Assembly: GCF_013409935.1 (NCBI RefSeq)
Contig: NZ_JACCCO010000003.1
Location: 868,001-932,000, forward strand
Reading direction: 5' to 3'
From: Streptosporangium sandarakinum
GTDB lineage: Bacteria > Actinomycetota > Actinomycetes > Streptosporangiales > Streptosporangiaceae
DNA: 64,000 nucleotides
Shown here: piece by piece, positions 50,010-60,590 of the stretch
Layout of the letters: each line of letters starts with the position of its first letter
Numbering within the stretch: position 1 is the first letter of the stretch
Notes under the pieces: model-generated
Told to the model about the DNA's origin: nothing
The model's database searches: none
The model's input: the letters and a program-made list of their open reading frames with translations, nothing else
Translations under genes and position numbers: made by a program

Positions 50010-51416
50010 TCACTCCGCGTATGACACCTGGGTCTGGGCGTTCAGCTCCGCCGGCCTGACCTTCCTCGCCGGGTCGGTCAGCGGGTCGTCGACGCGGAGC
50101 ACGTCCAGGCCCCGGGTCATGTCGCTGGAGTAGATGTGGCCGTTGTAGTAGTAGGCCGACCACGAGCCGCCCTCCCGGCCGTCGCCGAGGGGGCCGCGCT
50201 CGAAGAAACCGATCTCCCTCGGCCGCGCCGCGTCGGTGAAGTCCCAGATCGACACCCCGCCCTGGTACCACGACTGGACCATGACGTCCCGGCCGGGGAC
50301 CGGCAGCAGCGATCCGTTGTGTACGACGCAGTTCTCCCCGGGCCGCTGCTCGCGGGGGATCTTGAAGTAGGAGCGGAGCCGGAGGCTCCGGCCGCCGACG
50401 ACGTCGTACACGGCGGCGGCGCCGCGGGTCGCCGGGGTGCCGGCGTCGCAGGTGGCGACGGCGCCGCCGCCCAGCTCGTCGCCGAAGACCACCTTGTCGG
50501 CGGCGTTGTCGAAGGTGGCCGAGTGCCACAGCGCGAAGTTCTTCTCGTCGCGCACCCGCTGGAGCACCTTCGGGCGGACGCGGTCGGAGATGTCCAGCAG
50601 GAACCCGTCGCCGAAGCAGGCCGCCGCCGCCAGGTCCTTCTCCGGGTAGACCGTGATGTCGTGGCAGCCCGCAGGGTGATCCACGTCTTCGACGCCGGAG
50701 ATCCGGGGCCGCGCGACCACCTTGGCCGCCGCCGGCCTCCCGACCGGCACCTCCACCACCGAGAACCTGTCGTGCGGCGCCGGGCAGGTCCGGGAGTCCG
50801 GCTCGGGGCCGGGGGAGGAGACGTAGAGGTAAACGGTCCCCGGGTCGTCCCCGGGCACGAGCGTATGGGTGTGGGAGCCGCACTCGGTGCGGACCGCCGA
50901 GACGAAGACGGGACGGGCCTTGTCGGTGATGTCGAAGATCCGGATGCCCTCCCACCCCTCGCCGACCCGGGTCGCGCCCGGGTCGGTGTCGCACCGCGGT
51001 CCGCGGCGGGGGGAGTCGATCGACAGGAACAGCAGGTTCCCGTGCACCGACACGTCGTTCTGCGCGCCGGGGCACAGCACCCGGCTGACCACCGCGGGCC
51101 TTTCCGGGTCCGCGATGTCGTAGACGGTGAAGCCTTCGTAGTTGCCGGCGAACGCGTGGTCACCCTGGAAGGCCAGGTCGGTGCCCCAGGAATGGGGGCC
51201 GTCGAACGGCGCCGCGGGCGGGACGTTGGCCACGTGGGTGACGTTGGGACTGTGCGTCACGTCCCCGGCGGCCGGGCCGCCAGAGGTCTGAGCCGGCGAG
51301 GCGGCCGGGGACCTCCCGGGATTCGCGGACCGCGCGTGCTCCGCGGGTTCGGGGCCGGCGGCGCATCCCGCCGCGAGCAGGAGAGCGGTCAGTCCCAGCA
51401 CCACGGTCGATCGCAC
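50010..51416 (-). CDS. LVIVD-repeat lipoprotein (probable beta-propeller)
   Basis: 468 residues from GTG 51416. The signal peptide ends in the lipobox LLLAAGCAAG (Cys near 18), then a 45-residue Pro/Ala linker. Repeats of the LVIVD type (FTVYDIADPERPAVVSRVLC; IRIFDITDKARPVFVSAVRT; VSIWDFTDAARPREIGFFER) suggest an extracellular propeller. HSWGTDLAFQGDHAF and CGSHTHTLVPGDD may bind metal. Function is unknown; such proteins are common on actinomycete surfaces. Confidence 0.88.
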   Translation of the reverse strand: MRSTVVLGLTALLLAAGCAAGPEPAEHARSANPGRSPAASPAQTSGGPAAGDVTHSPNVTHVANVPPAAPFDGPHSWGTDLAFQGDHAFAGNYEGFTVYDIADPERPAVVSRVLCPGAQNDVSVHGNLLFLSIDSPRRGPRCDTDPGATRVGEGWEGIRIFDITDKARPVFVSAVRTECGSHTHTLVPGDDPGTVYLYVSSPGPEPDSRTCPAPHDRFSVVEVPVGRPAAAKVVARPRISGVEDVDHPAGCHDITVYPEKDLAAAACFGDGFLLDISDRVRPKVLQRVRDEKNFALWHSATFDNAADKVVFGDELGGGAVATCDAGTPATRGAAAVYDVVGGRSLRLRSYFKIPREQRPGENCVVHNGSLLPVPGRDVMVQSWYQGGVSIWDFTDAARPREIGFFERGPLGDGREGGSWSAYYYNGHIYSSDMTRGLDVLRVDDPLTDPARKVRPAELNAQTQVSYAE

Positions 51417-51571
51417 GGGATCCCCATCAGGTCGGCGGCCTTTGCCCCATTATGGAAGCCGGATGCCGTGCGTGGAGATCCGAACGGAAGCCGCGCGTCA
51501 CATGCCGTACGCGGGGCCCGACGCGCCCGCCGTCGTCGCGGCGGGCGTCGGATGGCGTCGGGTGAAGAGGT

Positions 51572-51988
51572 TCAGGAGCTCCAGAGCATGTTGCTGAGCT
51601 CGGCGTCGAGATCCATGAAGTCGGCCTCCCGGCCGGCTGGCACGAGTTCGTAGGTGCGGTGCAGGAACTCCGTCAGCGGAGCCAGCGGCACCTCGAACAG
51701 GGCCTGCCCGAACGGGGACGTGAGGCTGATGTGCAGGGTGCGCTCGCCGTCTGCGCGCGCGGGCCACACCTGGACGTCGCCGTCGCCGACGCGCCGCACG
51801 ATGCCCACGGTCAGCAACTCGCGGGCGAAGATCCACTCGACCGGTTCGTCGTTTCCCACATGGAATGCCATTCTGATCGCATACGGGTCATCGGCCGTGT
51901 AGCTGAGACCGGCGAGCAGGGGGACGGTGGTACGGTCGGGGACCACAAGCCGAAGGCCAAGCTCGGCGGAGACGGTGGAGCTGTTCAT
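51572..51988 (-). CDS. ssgB: SsgA-like sporulation and cell-division regulator, SsgB type
   Basis: 138 residues, the size of SsgB. MNSSTVSAELGLRLVVPDRT, ADDPYAIRMAFHVGNDEPVE, WIFARELLTVGIVRRVGDGD, VQVWPARADGERTLHISLTS and MDLDAELSNML follow the SsgB pattern along the whole length. In Streptomyces SsgB places FtsZ at future septa with SsgA. Its presence indicates a sporulating actinomycete. Upstream is a 515-nt region without a large gene, with AT-richer promoter DNA. Confidence 0.92.
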   Translation of the reverse strand: MNSSTVSAELGLRLVVPDRTTVPLLAGLSYTADDPYAIRMAFHVGNDEPVEWIFARELLTVGIVRRVGDGDVQVWPARADGERTLHISLTSPFGQALFEVPLAPLTEFLHRTYELVPAGREADFMDLDAELSNMLWSS

Positions 51989-52060
51989 CGTCAGCCAAAC
52001 CTTTTTCGTCGTAGGTCCCCTCTGCGGGGCTTTCACTGCTCTGGCGGACTGTGTCCCGAG

Positions 52061-52210
52061 CTATGACACGGAACAAAGAAACCTGTAGGAAAGATTCCGC
52101 CTCCAGGCCCTTCTGTAACACACATCACAGCGCGACATTTGGGCCTCTACCTGGCTAAACATCTCCAACAGGGCCATATTTACAAGGGTTTTGCGTATCG
52201 TTTTGGTCAC
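52061..52210 (-). CDS. Candidate 49-residue ORF upstream of ssgB
   Basis: GTG 52210 to TAG 52061 with GGGGAG upstream encodes a basic peptide (VTKTIRKTLVNMALLEMFSQ, then VEAQMSRCDVCYRRAWRRNL) with a CxxC pair. Base composition is much lower in GC than nearby genes, so it may be noncoding leader DNA of ssgB. It ends 72 nt before the ssgB ATG. Confidence 0.3.
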   Translation of the reverse strand: MTKTIRKTLVNMALLEMFSQVEAQMSRCDVCYRRAWRRNLSYRFLCSVS

Positions 52211-52349
52211 CGTCGACTCCCCGGCGGGGCGTCTCGGGCATAGGGGGTCAGCCTGGGCTGGTTCAGTGCTTCTTCGGACTAGGACGATGCTATGACACCG
52301 TAGCCCCCCGGTGGACGCATCCTCCGATCTTTGGGCGGTCATCGTGTCG
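52211..52349. other. Intergenic stretch without recognised gene
   Basis: No coding frame with a start site and normal codon use was found. With the neighbouring repeat and promoter it separates ssgB from tRNA-Val. It probably holds the promoter of the small ORF or ssgB on the minus strand. Confidence 0.4.
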
Positions 52350-52461
52350 CCTTCGCGGTCGCCCGGCGCCCCCCGGGGCTCGCTTCGCGAGAACGCGGGA
52401 GTGCTCCTTCGTGGTCGCCCGGCACCCCTGGGGCTCGCTTCGCGAGAACGCCGGGAGTGCT
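52350..52461. repeat. 56-bp tandem repeat upstream of tRNA-Val(CAC)
   Basis: Two copies (52350-52405 and 52406-52461) differ by two substitutions and two single-base indels. Each contains the hairpin CTCGC-TTC-GCGAG. The second copy ends directly before TATGGT (52463-52468), a -10 candidate 35 nt before the tRNA. Confidence 0.9.
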
Positions 52462-52503
52462 GTATGGTTTTCCACGTCGGCACCGCAAGGCGCCGGACAG
52501 GGC

Positions 52504-52575
52504 GGGCGATTAGCTCAGCGGGAGAGCGCTTCGTTCACACCGAAGAGGTCACTGGTTCGATCCCAGTATCGCCCA
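52504..52575 (+). tRNA. tRNA-Val (anticodon CAC)
   Basis: 72 nt; acceptor GGGCGAT/ATCGCCC with A73; anticodon loop TTCACAC giving CAC; T-arm GGTTCGATCC. It reads GUG, complementing the two GAC copies in the window. Confidence 0.97.
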
Positions 52576-52583
52576 CCGGCTCA

Positions 52584-52622
52584 GAGGCCGCTTCCCAGAC
52601 GGGAAGCGGCCTCTTTGATTTT
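52584..52622 (+). terminator. Intrinsic terminator of tRNA-Val(CAC)
   Basis: A 13-bp perfect stem (GAGGCCGCTTCCC / GGGAAGCGGCCTC, loop AGAC) at 52584-52613 is followed by TTTGATTTT. It begins 9 nt after the tRNA. Confidence 0.92.
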
Positions 52623-52844
52623 CTGCGTGACCGGCTGAGCGACCACGCCCCGCCGTCACCCCTCGGGAAGATGTGATCCATCGCCTCGGCGCCCTTCAGC
52701 GGCACCGGCCGGAGGCGCGGGCGTCCTGGCCACCGCCGGGGGATGCGGACGGCCTCCGGCACTCGCCGGAGCCGAGGGCGTCGCCGTACCGGCCCGGTGT
52801 CAGGGCCGGCGACGGTTCGCTGACACGCGAGCGGATCCGCCCGG

Positions 52845-52860
52845 TGTCGCAATCGCGACA
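52845..52860. promoter_or_regulatory. Operator candidate upstream of the subtilase
   Basis: TGTCGC-AATC-GCGACA is a perfect inverted repeat about 95 nt before the ATG, and a further GCGACACC half-site lies near 52878. The rest of 52623-52955 has no recognisable gene. Confidence 0.45.
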
Positions 52861-52955
52861 TGGCGGACAAACGGCACGCGCGACACCTGGCGCACCAGGC
52901 ATCCCATCACCCACTCTCGTGCTCACTAGTTGTTGCTACGAGAGGTTTCACCCCC

Positions 52956-55900
52956 ATGCACTGGTCCGCCCATGTGACGGTGGCAGGAGTCACCACCGCC
53001 GCCCTGTTGAGCCCCCCGGTACCCGCGGCCGCGGCCGAGCCCGCCGGCGGGAGCGTCCACCGGGTCACGCTGATCACCGGGGACGTGGTGACCGTCAGGC
53101 AGGCCGAACAGGGCAGGCACACGGTCGAGGTGAAGCCGGGGCCGGGCCGTGAGCGGATGGCGTTCCACACCACCGAGGAGAACGGCGAGCTGCGGGTCCT
53201 GCCCAAGGACATCATCCCCTTCCTGGCGGCCAAGCGGCTGGACCCGAGCCTGTTCTCGGTCACCCGGCTGATCGCCCAGGGGTACGACGACGCGAAGACG
53301 GACAAGCTGCCGCTGCTGTTCCTCTACGACGGCTCCGCGCCGAAGAGCGCGACCGCGCCCGAGCTGGAGAGCGTGAACGGCCGGGTCGTCGCCGCCGACA
53401 AGCGCACGATCGGTCAGCTGTGGAAGAAGTCGCTCGACGAGCAGCGGGCCACGCTGTCGCAGGGCGTGACGCAGATCTGGCTGGACGCCAAGGTCAAGGC
53501 CACGCTCGACCACAGTGTGCCGCAGGTGGGCGCGCCGGAGGCGTGGCAGGCCGGGTTCGACGGCAAGGGCGTCAAGGTCGCCGTGCTGGACAGCGGCGTC
53601 GACGCCACCCACCCCGACCTGGCCGGACGCGTCAAGCAGACCAAGGTGTTCACCGACGAGCCGAGCGTCCAGGACGGCAACGGGCACGGCACCCACGTGG
53701 CCGCCACCATCGCGGGCGGCGACGGCAGGAAGGGCGTCGCCCCCGGCGCCGAGCTGATGGTCGGCAAGGTGCTCGGCGACGATGGCTCGGGCACCCTGTC
53801 CAGCGCCATCGAGGGCATGGAGTGGGCCGTCGCCGAAGGCGCGTCGGTGATCAACATGAGCTTCGGCGGCGGCGCCACGGACGGCACCGACCCGCTCAGC
53901 GTCGCCGTCGACACCCTCACCGAGCGCACCGGCGCCCTGTTCGTGGTCGCGGCGGGCAACGACGGCTCGGCCTACTCCATCGGCACTCCCGGCGCGGCGA
54001 CCTCGGCGCTGACCGTCGGCGCGGTCGACGGCAAGGACGTGCTCGCGGAGTTCTCCAGCCGGGGCCCGCGCCTGGACGACGCGCCCAAGCCCGACCTCAC
54101 CGCCCCCGGCGTGGCCATCGTCGCGGCCCGCGCCACGGGCACCGCCATGGGCGATCCGGTCGACGAGCGTTACACGGCCGCGTCCGGCACCTCGATGGCC
54201 ACGCCGCACGTGGCCGGGGCCGCCGCGATCGTCAAGCAGCGCCACCCCGACTGGACGGCGAAGCAGATCAAGGACGCGCTGGTCGGCTCGGCCAAGCCCA
54301 TCGCCGGCCAGCAGATCGACGACGCCGGCGCCGGCCGCCTGGACGTGGCCCGCGCGGTGCGTCAGGGCGTGACCGCGACCGGCGTGGTCGACCTCGGCAG
54401 GCACCAGCAGGACGAGGGCGCGGCCACGGCCGAGGGCACCATCACCTACGCCAACGGCACGGCCGCCCCGGTCACGCTGGAGCTGGCCGCCACCCTCGAC
54501 AAGGCCGAGCTCAGCGCGAGGACCGTGACGGTCCCGGCGGGCGGCACCGCCGACGTCAAGGTCAAGGTGGACCTGGCCGGGCTCTCCTTCGGCCGGTACG
54601 GCGGGCTGGTCACCGCCACGGCGGGCGCGGAGCAGGTGCACACCACGCTGGCGCTGACCTGGAAGGGACCGCAGCACAAGGTCCGCTTCACCGCCATCGA
54701 CGCTGCGGGCAAGCCGACCGGCGCCGACACGCTGTCGATGTTCGGCGCGTCGCAGCAGGACGACCTGTTCACCTGGCTGCCCGAGGAGGGGCTGACCGTG
54801 GAGGTGTCCGAGGGCACCTACATGACGCAGTCGCTCAACCTGGGCGGCGGCTGGGGCCGGACGCACCCGCGTGACGGCATGGTCGTCATCCCCGAGCTCA
54901 AGGTCGACCGCGACCTGGACGTGGTGCTCGACTTCCGCAAGACCACCCCGGTGACCATCAAGACCAGGGAACCCGCCGAGCAGGTGGGCATCTACACCTA
55001 CTTCACCTATCGCGCGTTCGGCTCGCGCAAGATCTCCCAGGGCGTCATGAACTTCGACGTCATCGAGGGCCTCAACGTCTCACCGACCCAGCCCGTGCGT
55101 GACGGCTCGTTCGAGTTCGCCTCGCGCTGGCAGCTCGTCGCGCCGAAGCTCACCGCCCGCGTGCCCGGCTCGGGGGAGCCGTACCCGATGGGGTTCCTGG
55201 GCGGGTCGCCGGGCGTGGAGGGGCGGCACATGTGGCGGCTCGCCGACGGGGCGGCCGGGTCCAAGGGCAAGGCCGCGGTCATCCGCAGCGAGGACATCGA
55301 CTGGGCCGACCCGTCCGGGGCCGCGATCAAGGCGGGAGCGGTCGCCGTGATCCTGGTGCTGTCCCCCGACGACGCGATCGGGCGTGGCTGGAGGCCGGTC
55401 GGCGCCGACCTGCCGATCCCGGCGCTGGTGGTCGCCGGCGACGACGGTCAGCGGATGCTGGCGCGGATGAAGAAGGGCAACGCCAAGCTGGAGGTCACGG
55501 GGCTGATGGACTCGCCCTACCTCTACGACGTCATGCAGGTCTCCGACGGCCGCGTGCCGGACAAGATCGTGCATGAGGTGAACGACGGCAACACCGCGCG
55601 TGTTGACACGACATATGCCGACAACGGGGGCTTCGGCTGGGCCAAGGAGCAGCGCTTCGGCTGGCGTCCCTGGCAGTCGTACTCGCTGGGCCAGCAGATG
55701 GAGACCCAGCGGATCGTGAAGACCCCGCTGCGCCGTACCGAGTACGTCAGCGCCAACGGCTCCTTCTGGCAGCACCTCGTCAACCACCAGTACGTCTGGG
55801 ACGAGATGGGCCGGCTGCTCGACGGCATGACCGAGCAGCCGCGCACCTACCGGCCCGGCGCGCGGACCAGCGAGAGCTGGCACGCCCCGGTGGTCCGCCC

Positions 55901-56489
55901 GGCGATCCCCGGCTGGCTCAAGCCGTCCACCCGGGAGGGCGACACGATGGAGATCCGCATCCCCGAGTTCGTGGACTCCTCCGGGCACGTCTCCCGCGCG
56001 GGCGTCGACAACGACACCGCCTCGGCCCGGTTCTTCCGCGACGGCACGCTGGTGGCCGAGCGCGACGCCGCCTGGGGCGCGTTCCCCGCGTCGCCGCGGG
56101 AGGCCGCCTACCGGCTGGAACTGTCCACCAAGCGCACCTCGGAGGAGTGGACCACGGCGACCGCGACCGAGACGGCCTGGACGTTCCGCTCCAAGCCGGG
56201 CGACCGCGTGCTGCCGCTGCTGCAGGTCGACTATGACGTGCGCCCGGAGCGCCCCGGTCTGGTGGGCTTCGCCGTACGGCATCAGGAGGGCGTGAGCGGG
56301 GCTCGCGCGAAGGACCTGAAGCTGGAGCTGTCGTACGACGACGGCGCGACGTGGCGCGGGCAGCCGGTGATCGCGCTCGGCGGCGGACGCTACGACGCGA
56401 TCGTCCTGCGCCCGCACCCGTCGCTGCGGGTCACCGCCACCGACTCGGCCGGCAACACGGTCAAGCAGACGGTGATCAGAGCCTACTGA
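52956..56489 (+). CDS. Secreted S8 subtilisin-like serine protease
   Basis: 1177 residues from ATG 52956, which gives a signal peptide (HVTVAGVTTAALLSPPVPAA). The propeptide region is followed by the catalytic domain at about 190-450 with D212 (AVLDSGVDATHPDL), H244 (GNGHGTHVAATIAG), oxyanion Asn in VVAAGNDGS and S413 (ASGTSMATPHVAGAA). The last 700 residues include a protease-associated-like part (AVAVILVLSPDDAIGRGWRP) and beta-rich domains, probably substrate-binding. An upstream in-frame ATG at 52860 would spoil the signal peptide. It is convergent with the regulator gene ending 4 nt away. Confidence 0.93.
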   Translation: MHWSAHVTVAGVTTAALLSPPVPAAAAEPAGGSVHRVTLITGDVVTVRQAEQGRHTVEVKPGPGRERMAFHTTEENGELRVLPKDIIPFLAAKRLDPSLFSVTRLIAQGYDDAKTDKLPLLFLYDGSAPKSATAPELESVNGRVVAADKRTIGQLWKKSLDEQRATLSQGVTQIWLDAKVKATLDHSVPQVGAPEAWQAGFDGKGVKVAVLDSGVDATHPDLAGRVKQTKVFTDEPSVQDGNGHGTHVAATIAGGDGRKGVAPGAELMVGKVLGDDGSGTLSSAIEGMEWAVAEGASVINMSFGGGATDGTDPLSVAVDTLTERTGALFVVAAGNDGSAYSIGTPGAATSALTVGAVDGKDVLAEFSSRGPRLDDAPKPDLTAPGVAIVAARATGTAMGDPVDERYTAASGTSMATPHVAGAAAIVKQRHPDWTAKQIKDALVGSAKPIAGQQIDDAGAGRLDVARAVRQGVTATGVVDLGRHQQDEGAATAEGTITYANGTAAPVTLELAATLDKAELSARTVTVPAGGTADVKVKVDLAGLSFGRYGGLVTATAGAEQVHTTLALTWKGPQHKVRFTAIDAAGKPTGADTLSMFGASQQDDLFTWLPEEGLTVEVSEGTYMTQSLNLGGGWGRTHPRDGMVVIPELKVDRDLDVVLDFRKTTPVTIKTREPAEQVGIYTYFTYRAFGSRKISQGVMNFDVIEGLNVSPTQPVRDGSFEFASRWQLVAPKLTARVPGSGEPYPMGFLGGSPGVEGRHMWRLADGAAGSKGKAAVIRSEDIDWADPSGAAIKAGAVAVILVLSPDDAIGRGWRPVGADLPIPALVVAGDDGQRMLARMKKGNAKLEVTGLMDSPYLYDVMQVSDGRVPDKIVHEVNDGNTARVDTTYADNGGFGWAKEQRFGWRPWQSYSLGQQMETQRIVKTPLRRTEYVSANGSFWQHLVNHQYVWDEMGRLLDGMTEQPRTYRPGARTSESWHAPVVRPAIPGWLKPSTREGDTMEIRIPEFVDSSGHVSRAGVDNDTASARFFRDGTLVAERDAAWGAFPASPREAAYRLELSTKRTSEEWTTATATETAWTFRSKPGDRVLPLLQVDYDVRPERPGLVGFAVRHQEGVSGARAKDLKLELSYDDGATWRGQPVIALGGGRYDAIVLRPHPSLRVTATDSAGNTVKQTVIRAY

Positions 56490-56493
56490 TCGG

Positions 56494-57456
56494 TCAGAGC
56501 CAGTTCTCGCGGGCGGCGTGCCAGGCCAGTTGCATCCGGGTCTGCGCACCCGCCCGCTCCATCAGGTAGGCGATCCTGCGCTGCACCGTGCGCTGCGAGA
56601 TCTTGAGCTGGGTGGCGATCGACTTGTCCGGGACACCCGCGACCAGCAGCGACAGCAGGTAGAGATGGTCGGCGTCGAGCGGACTGCCCGGGCTGGTGAG
56701 GCTGACCGGCGTGGCCCGCTCCCACAGGCTCTCGAACAGGGCCTTGAGGGCGTCGAGCAGGCTGCTGGGCCTGATCAGCGCGGCGGTGAGCTGGGTCAGG
56801 CCGTCGGTGTGCTGGATGAGCGGGAGCACCCCGAGCTCGCCGTCCGCGATGATCATCCGCACCGGCAGGACGGGCAGCGCGCGAGCCTGCTCTCCCAGCG
56901 TGATGCCGTCGGCGAGGTTGACCAGCATGCCGGGTTCCTCCAGCAACGCCCCCTCGTAGATGACGCGGTAGCCGACGCCGCGCCGCAGCGCCGCGAGCTC
57001 CTCGCTGTTCTCCTGCGAGCTCATCGCCACGTGCCCGGCCCGGCAGAGGCTGAGCACCTCGTGCCGGGCGCCGTCCTGCAGCAGCCGGAGCTGCTCGCGC
57101 AGCGCCGTGCGGCTGGTGATCACCTCGATGAGCTGCGCCGCCTCGCGGCGCCGCGCGTGTGCGAGGTACTCCCCCGTGAGCTGCTCCATGGCCTGCCGCG
57201 CCCGGTCGACCTCGGCCTGCCGCCGGTGCAGCCGGGCCGCGAGCGCGACGTCGGGAGCGACCGCCGTGAACCGGCCGGGATCTCCCGGCACGGCTCGCGC
57301 CAGCCCCTTGGCCAGCAGCGAGCCGAGCGCCTGCCGCGCGACCTCGGCCGCCACGCCCAGTTCCTCGGCCAGGGCGTCGGGCTCGACCTCGGTGGTCCTG
57401 ACCAGCAGCCGGTAGGCGGCTTCCTCCTCCGCGCCCAGCCCCGCCGCGCTCAGCAT
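56494..57456 (-). CDS. TrmB-like/LuxR-type HTH regulator
   Basis: 320 residues. The N-terminal winged-helix part (AEEEAAYRLLVRTTEVEPDA) and coiled-coil (RLHRRQAEVDRARQAMEQL) resemble TrmB-type sensors; a central PLD-like domain and the C-terminal LuxR helix-turn-helix (LLSLLVAGVPDKSIATQLKI then SQRTVQRRIAYLMERAGA) follow. Actinomycetes have many such orphan regulators, some beside subtilases. It is convergent with the protease gene and divergent from the catalase. Confidence 0.9.
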   Translation of the reverse strand: MLSAAGLGAEEEAAYRLLVRTTEVEPDALAEELGVAAEVARQALGSLLAKGLARAVPGDPGRFTAVAPDVALAARLHRRQAEVDRARQAMEQLTGEYLAHARRREAAQLIEVITSRTALREQLRLLQDGARHEVLSLCRAGHVAMSSQENSEELAALRRGVGYRVIYEGALLEEPGMLVNLADGITLGEQARALPVLPVRMIIADGELGVLPLIQHTDGLTQLTAALIRPSSLLDALKALFESLWERATPVSLTSPGSPLDADHLYLLSLLVAGVPDKSIATQLKISQRTVQRRIAYLMERAGAQTRMQLAWHAARENWL

Positions 57457-57573
57457 GTGCCGCCCACGACCCGATCCAGATTCACCCGGCCATTGTAGGG
57501 AGGAGCCGCCAGGTGATGATCGGGTCGGTGACGGCGGCGTCCCCGGCCGGGTGGCTTGGGGCCCCGCCCGGAC

Positions 57574-57598
57574 GTTTCACTCGCTTACCCGCGGGTAA
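57574..57598 (+). promoter_or_regulatory. SigB/SigF/SigH-type stress promoter of catalase
   Basis: GTTT (57574-57577) and GGGTAA (57593-57598) are separated by 15 nt, fitting the actinobacterial general-stress consensus GTTT-N14-16-GGGTA. The -10 element is one half of the perfect palindrome CTTACCCGCGGGTAAG (57584-57599), which could also be an operator. The catalase start lies 43 nt downstream. Confidence 0.75.
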
Positions 57599-57640
57599 GG
57601 CGCGCTGACCTGCTGTTATCGCTCGGGGAGGAACTGCCGC

Positions 57641-59902
<2,262 letters not shown>

Positions 59903-60029
59903 CGCCCCGCACCCGGCGACGAGGGCGTGACGGCCCCCGCCGTCCGCCGGACGTCACCGGGAACGCCCCGTCAGGGCCACGGCCCGCCGCCGGACGCGTC
60001 GGCGGCGGGCCGCGGCCCTGTGGAGCGGG

Positions 60030-60365
60030 TCAGCTCGTGCAGGACGCCTTGGCCGAGACGTACGCGCGGACGGCGTTCCCGTTGGTGGCCGTCACCGTGA
60101 GCCTGTCGCGGCTGAAGGCGTCGGAGTCGGTGTCCAGGCTGGTGGTGACCGACACCCCGGCGCCGGCGGTGACGCTGATCGTGCCGGTCAGCATCGTGGG
60201 CGCGTACGAGGGGCACATGACGAGGAACGACCTGGTGGCGCCGGGTTCGACCCAGACCGCGTTGGCCGCGGAGCCCGTCTGCGCGGAGGCCGGGGCCGCG
60301 ACGGCCGTCCCGCCCGCCACGACGGCGGCCGCCAGCACGGCTCCGGTCACGATTTTCTTGATCAT
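60030..60365 (-). CDS. Small secreted beta-rich protein
   Basis: 111 residues with a clear Sec signal (IVTGAVLAAAVVAGGTAVAA, cleavage near PASA-QT). The mature 80 residues (WVEPGATRSFLVMCPSYAPT, ISVTAGAGVSVTTSLD) contain two cysteines that may pair, and alternate as beta strands. AAAGGA precedes the ATG. I do not recognise the family. It may be an inhibitor or surface protein. Confidence 0.75.
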   Translation of the reverse strand: MIKKIVTGAVLAAAVVAGGTAVAAPASAQTGSAANAVWVEPGATRSFLVMCPSYAPTMLTGTISVTAGAGVSVTTSLDTDSDAFSRDRLTVTATNGNAVRAYVSAKASCTS

Positions 60366-60404
60366 GGTGGTGTCCTTTCGTGTGAGGTCTCACTGGGGGT
60401 TTCC

Positions 60405-60525
60405 GGTCCCTTCCGGGACCGCCTCTCCGGGGAGGCGAGGTACGGTGCCCGGCCCGGAAGGGCCGGGGAGGTGCCGCTCCCGCCCGATGAACCGGGGGGC
60501 GCGGTGCCCGGCCCGGACGGGCCGG
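60405..60525. repeat. Three strong hairpins, two from a direct repeat
   Basis: GGTCCC-TTCC-GGGACC (60405-60420), then CCGGCCC-GGAA-GGGCCGG (60449-60466) and CCGGCCC-GGAC-GGGCCGG (60508-60525), the last two inside a direct repeat beginning cggtgcccggcccgga. They lie between the monooxygenase end and the secreted-protein start and may act as a terminator on the minus strand, though without a U-tract. Confidence 0.6.
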
Positions 60526-60590
60526 TGGTGGGCGGCCCGCCGGGATTCGCCGGGCCGGGGCGGTCGGCGGGATCTCGCCGCGCCGGGCCG

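Noticed and set aside
52504-52622. Integration (att) site of a mobile element at tRNA-Val
   Set aside because: No integrase and no second copy of the tRNA 3' end in direct orientation were found nearby.
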